Both the position numbers and the translations under genes were made by a program. Source: Deltaproteobacteria bacterium (GTDB taxonomy: Bacteria; UBA10199; SPLOWO2-01-44-7). From it: DNA of 6,836 nucleotides. The stretch is from assembly GCA_030688705.1 (NCBI GenBank), contig JAUYJH010000070.1, positions 1 to 6,836 of the forward strand, written 5' to 3'. Under the pieces are notes generated by a model. That model was not told the DNA's origin. It made no database searches and saw nothing but the letters and a program-made list of their open reading frames with translations. The stretch's first letter is position 1. Every line of letters starts with the position of its first letter. This document shows, piece by piece, positions 6,484-6,836 of this stretch.

Positions 6484-6711
6484 ATGTCACGAGAAACGGC
6501 CTTTGCAACGAAATTGCCAACTGATTTAAAGGAAACACTTGATGAGGTCTGTGAACGTCTGGGGTTGCGGAAGAGTTTTGTCGTGGAACAGGCCCTGCGG
6601 GAAAAACTGGAAGACCTTTTGGATTCGGAAGACTTGAGAGCCGCCATCAAAGAAGCCAGTGGTTTTCACTCCTGGGAATCGATCAAAAAATCATTAAAAA
6701 TCGTTGAATAA
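6484..6711 (+). CDS. Ribbon-helix-helix antitoxin (RelB/ParD/CopG-like)
   Basis: A 75-residue protein with the layout of a type II antitoxin. Residues about 5-11 (TAFATKL) form the DNA-contacting strand, 14-27 helix A, and 31-46 helix B, with S31 at the turn as in many ribbon-helix-helix proteins. The C-terminal part (about 50-75), including SWESIKKSL at 63-71, is the segment that typically wraps the toxin. Such proteins neutralise the partner toxin and, as dimers, repress their own promoter. The toxin-like gene starts 4 nt after the stop, so the two are probably translationally coupled. The fold class is clear from the sequence pattern; the exact subfamily is not, so no symbol is given. Confidence 0.85.
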   Translation: MSRETAFATKLPTDLKETLDEVCERLGLRKSFVVEQALREKLEDLLDSEDLRAAIKEASGFHSWESIKKSLKIVE

Positions 6712-6715
6712 AGCC

Positions 6716-6836
6716 ATGGCTTATCGAATCGAGTTTGAAACCCACGCTAAAAAGGAATTTTCAAAACTTTCTAAAGAGATTCAAAAACGTTTGGCCGATG
6801 TTATTGATGATCTGGCATCGGACCCCAGACCTCCCG
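6716..6836 (+). CDS. RelE/ParE-family toxin, N-terminal part (runs off the window)
   Basis: Only the first 40 codons are inside the window. The reading MAYRIEFETHAKKEFSKL, followed by KEIQKRLADVIDDLASDPRPP, matches the start of RelE/ParE toxins: a short strand, then the AxKEFxKLxKEIQKR helix, a second helix and the DPRPP turn. RelE members cleave mRNA at the ribosome and ParE members inhibit gyrase; the deciding C-terminal residues are beyond the window end, so the activity cannot be assigned. There is no clear Shine-Dalgarno sequence before the ATG, which fits translation coupled to the antitoxin gene ending 4 nt upstream. Confidence 0.85.
   Translation, partial: MAYRIEFETHAKKEFSKLSKEIQKRLADVIDDLASDPRPP

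Overview
The window is bacterial chromosomal DNA of moderate GC content. Four blocks can be read: a housekeeping cluster on the + strand (glyA, nrdR, ribD), one very large gene on the - strand, the start of a toxin-antitoxin operon on the + strand, and a palindromic repeat element at the left edge. The order glyA-nrdR-ribD is typical of the former Deltaproteobacteria (Desulfobacterota, Myxococcota, Bdellovibrionota and related candidate phyla). It points to such an organism, perhaps an uncultured one. This is inferred from gene order and is not proven.

Left to right: positions 1-144 form a 17-bp perfect terminal inverted repeat enclosing several smaller hairpins, like a MITE or other non-autonomous palindromic repeat. 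Serine hydroxymethyltransferase (glyA, 240-1478) follows. A 43-bp gap holding five tandem copies of a GGTCCNN heptamer separates it from nrdR (1522-1983), the ribonucleotide reductase repressor. ribD (1985-3103), the bifunctional riboflavin deaminase/reductase, starts 1 nt after the nrdR stop. The expected ribE/ribBA/ribH genes do not follow. Instead ribD runs tail to tail into the large gene, the two stop codons sharing the palindrome TTAA.

The large - strand gene (3100-6357, about 1085 aa) is the most unusual object here. It joins a class I SAM-dependent methyltransferase domain (roughly residues 265-430) to a C-terminal domain resembling the (p)ppGpp synthetase (RelA/SpoT) fold (roughly 835-970). 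An unrecognised helical region of about 400 residues lies between them, and the N-terminal and C-terminal extensions are also unrecognised. The synthetase-like domain keeps the catalytic-type Asp and Glu but lacks the GYxSLH acceptor motif.

The large gene diverges across a 126-bp AT-rich gap from a type II toxin-antitoxin operon. This consists of a ribbon-helix-helix antitoxin (6484-6711) and a RelE/ParE-like toxin cut off by the window end (from 6716). In front of the antitoxin, GATTT occurs four times at exactly 10-bp steps, which looks like an array of operator half-sites on one DNA face. Candidate promoters for the two divergent units share nearly the same -35 position, so antitoxin binding could also affect the large gene; this is inference.

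The three housekeeping genes link one-carbon/folate metabolism, deoxynucleotide control and riboflavin synthesis, and are probably co-transcribed. The right half looks accessory.
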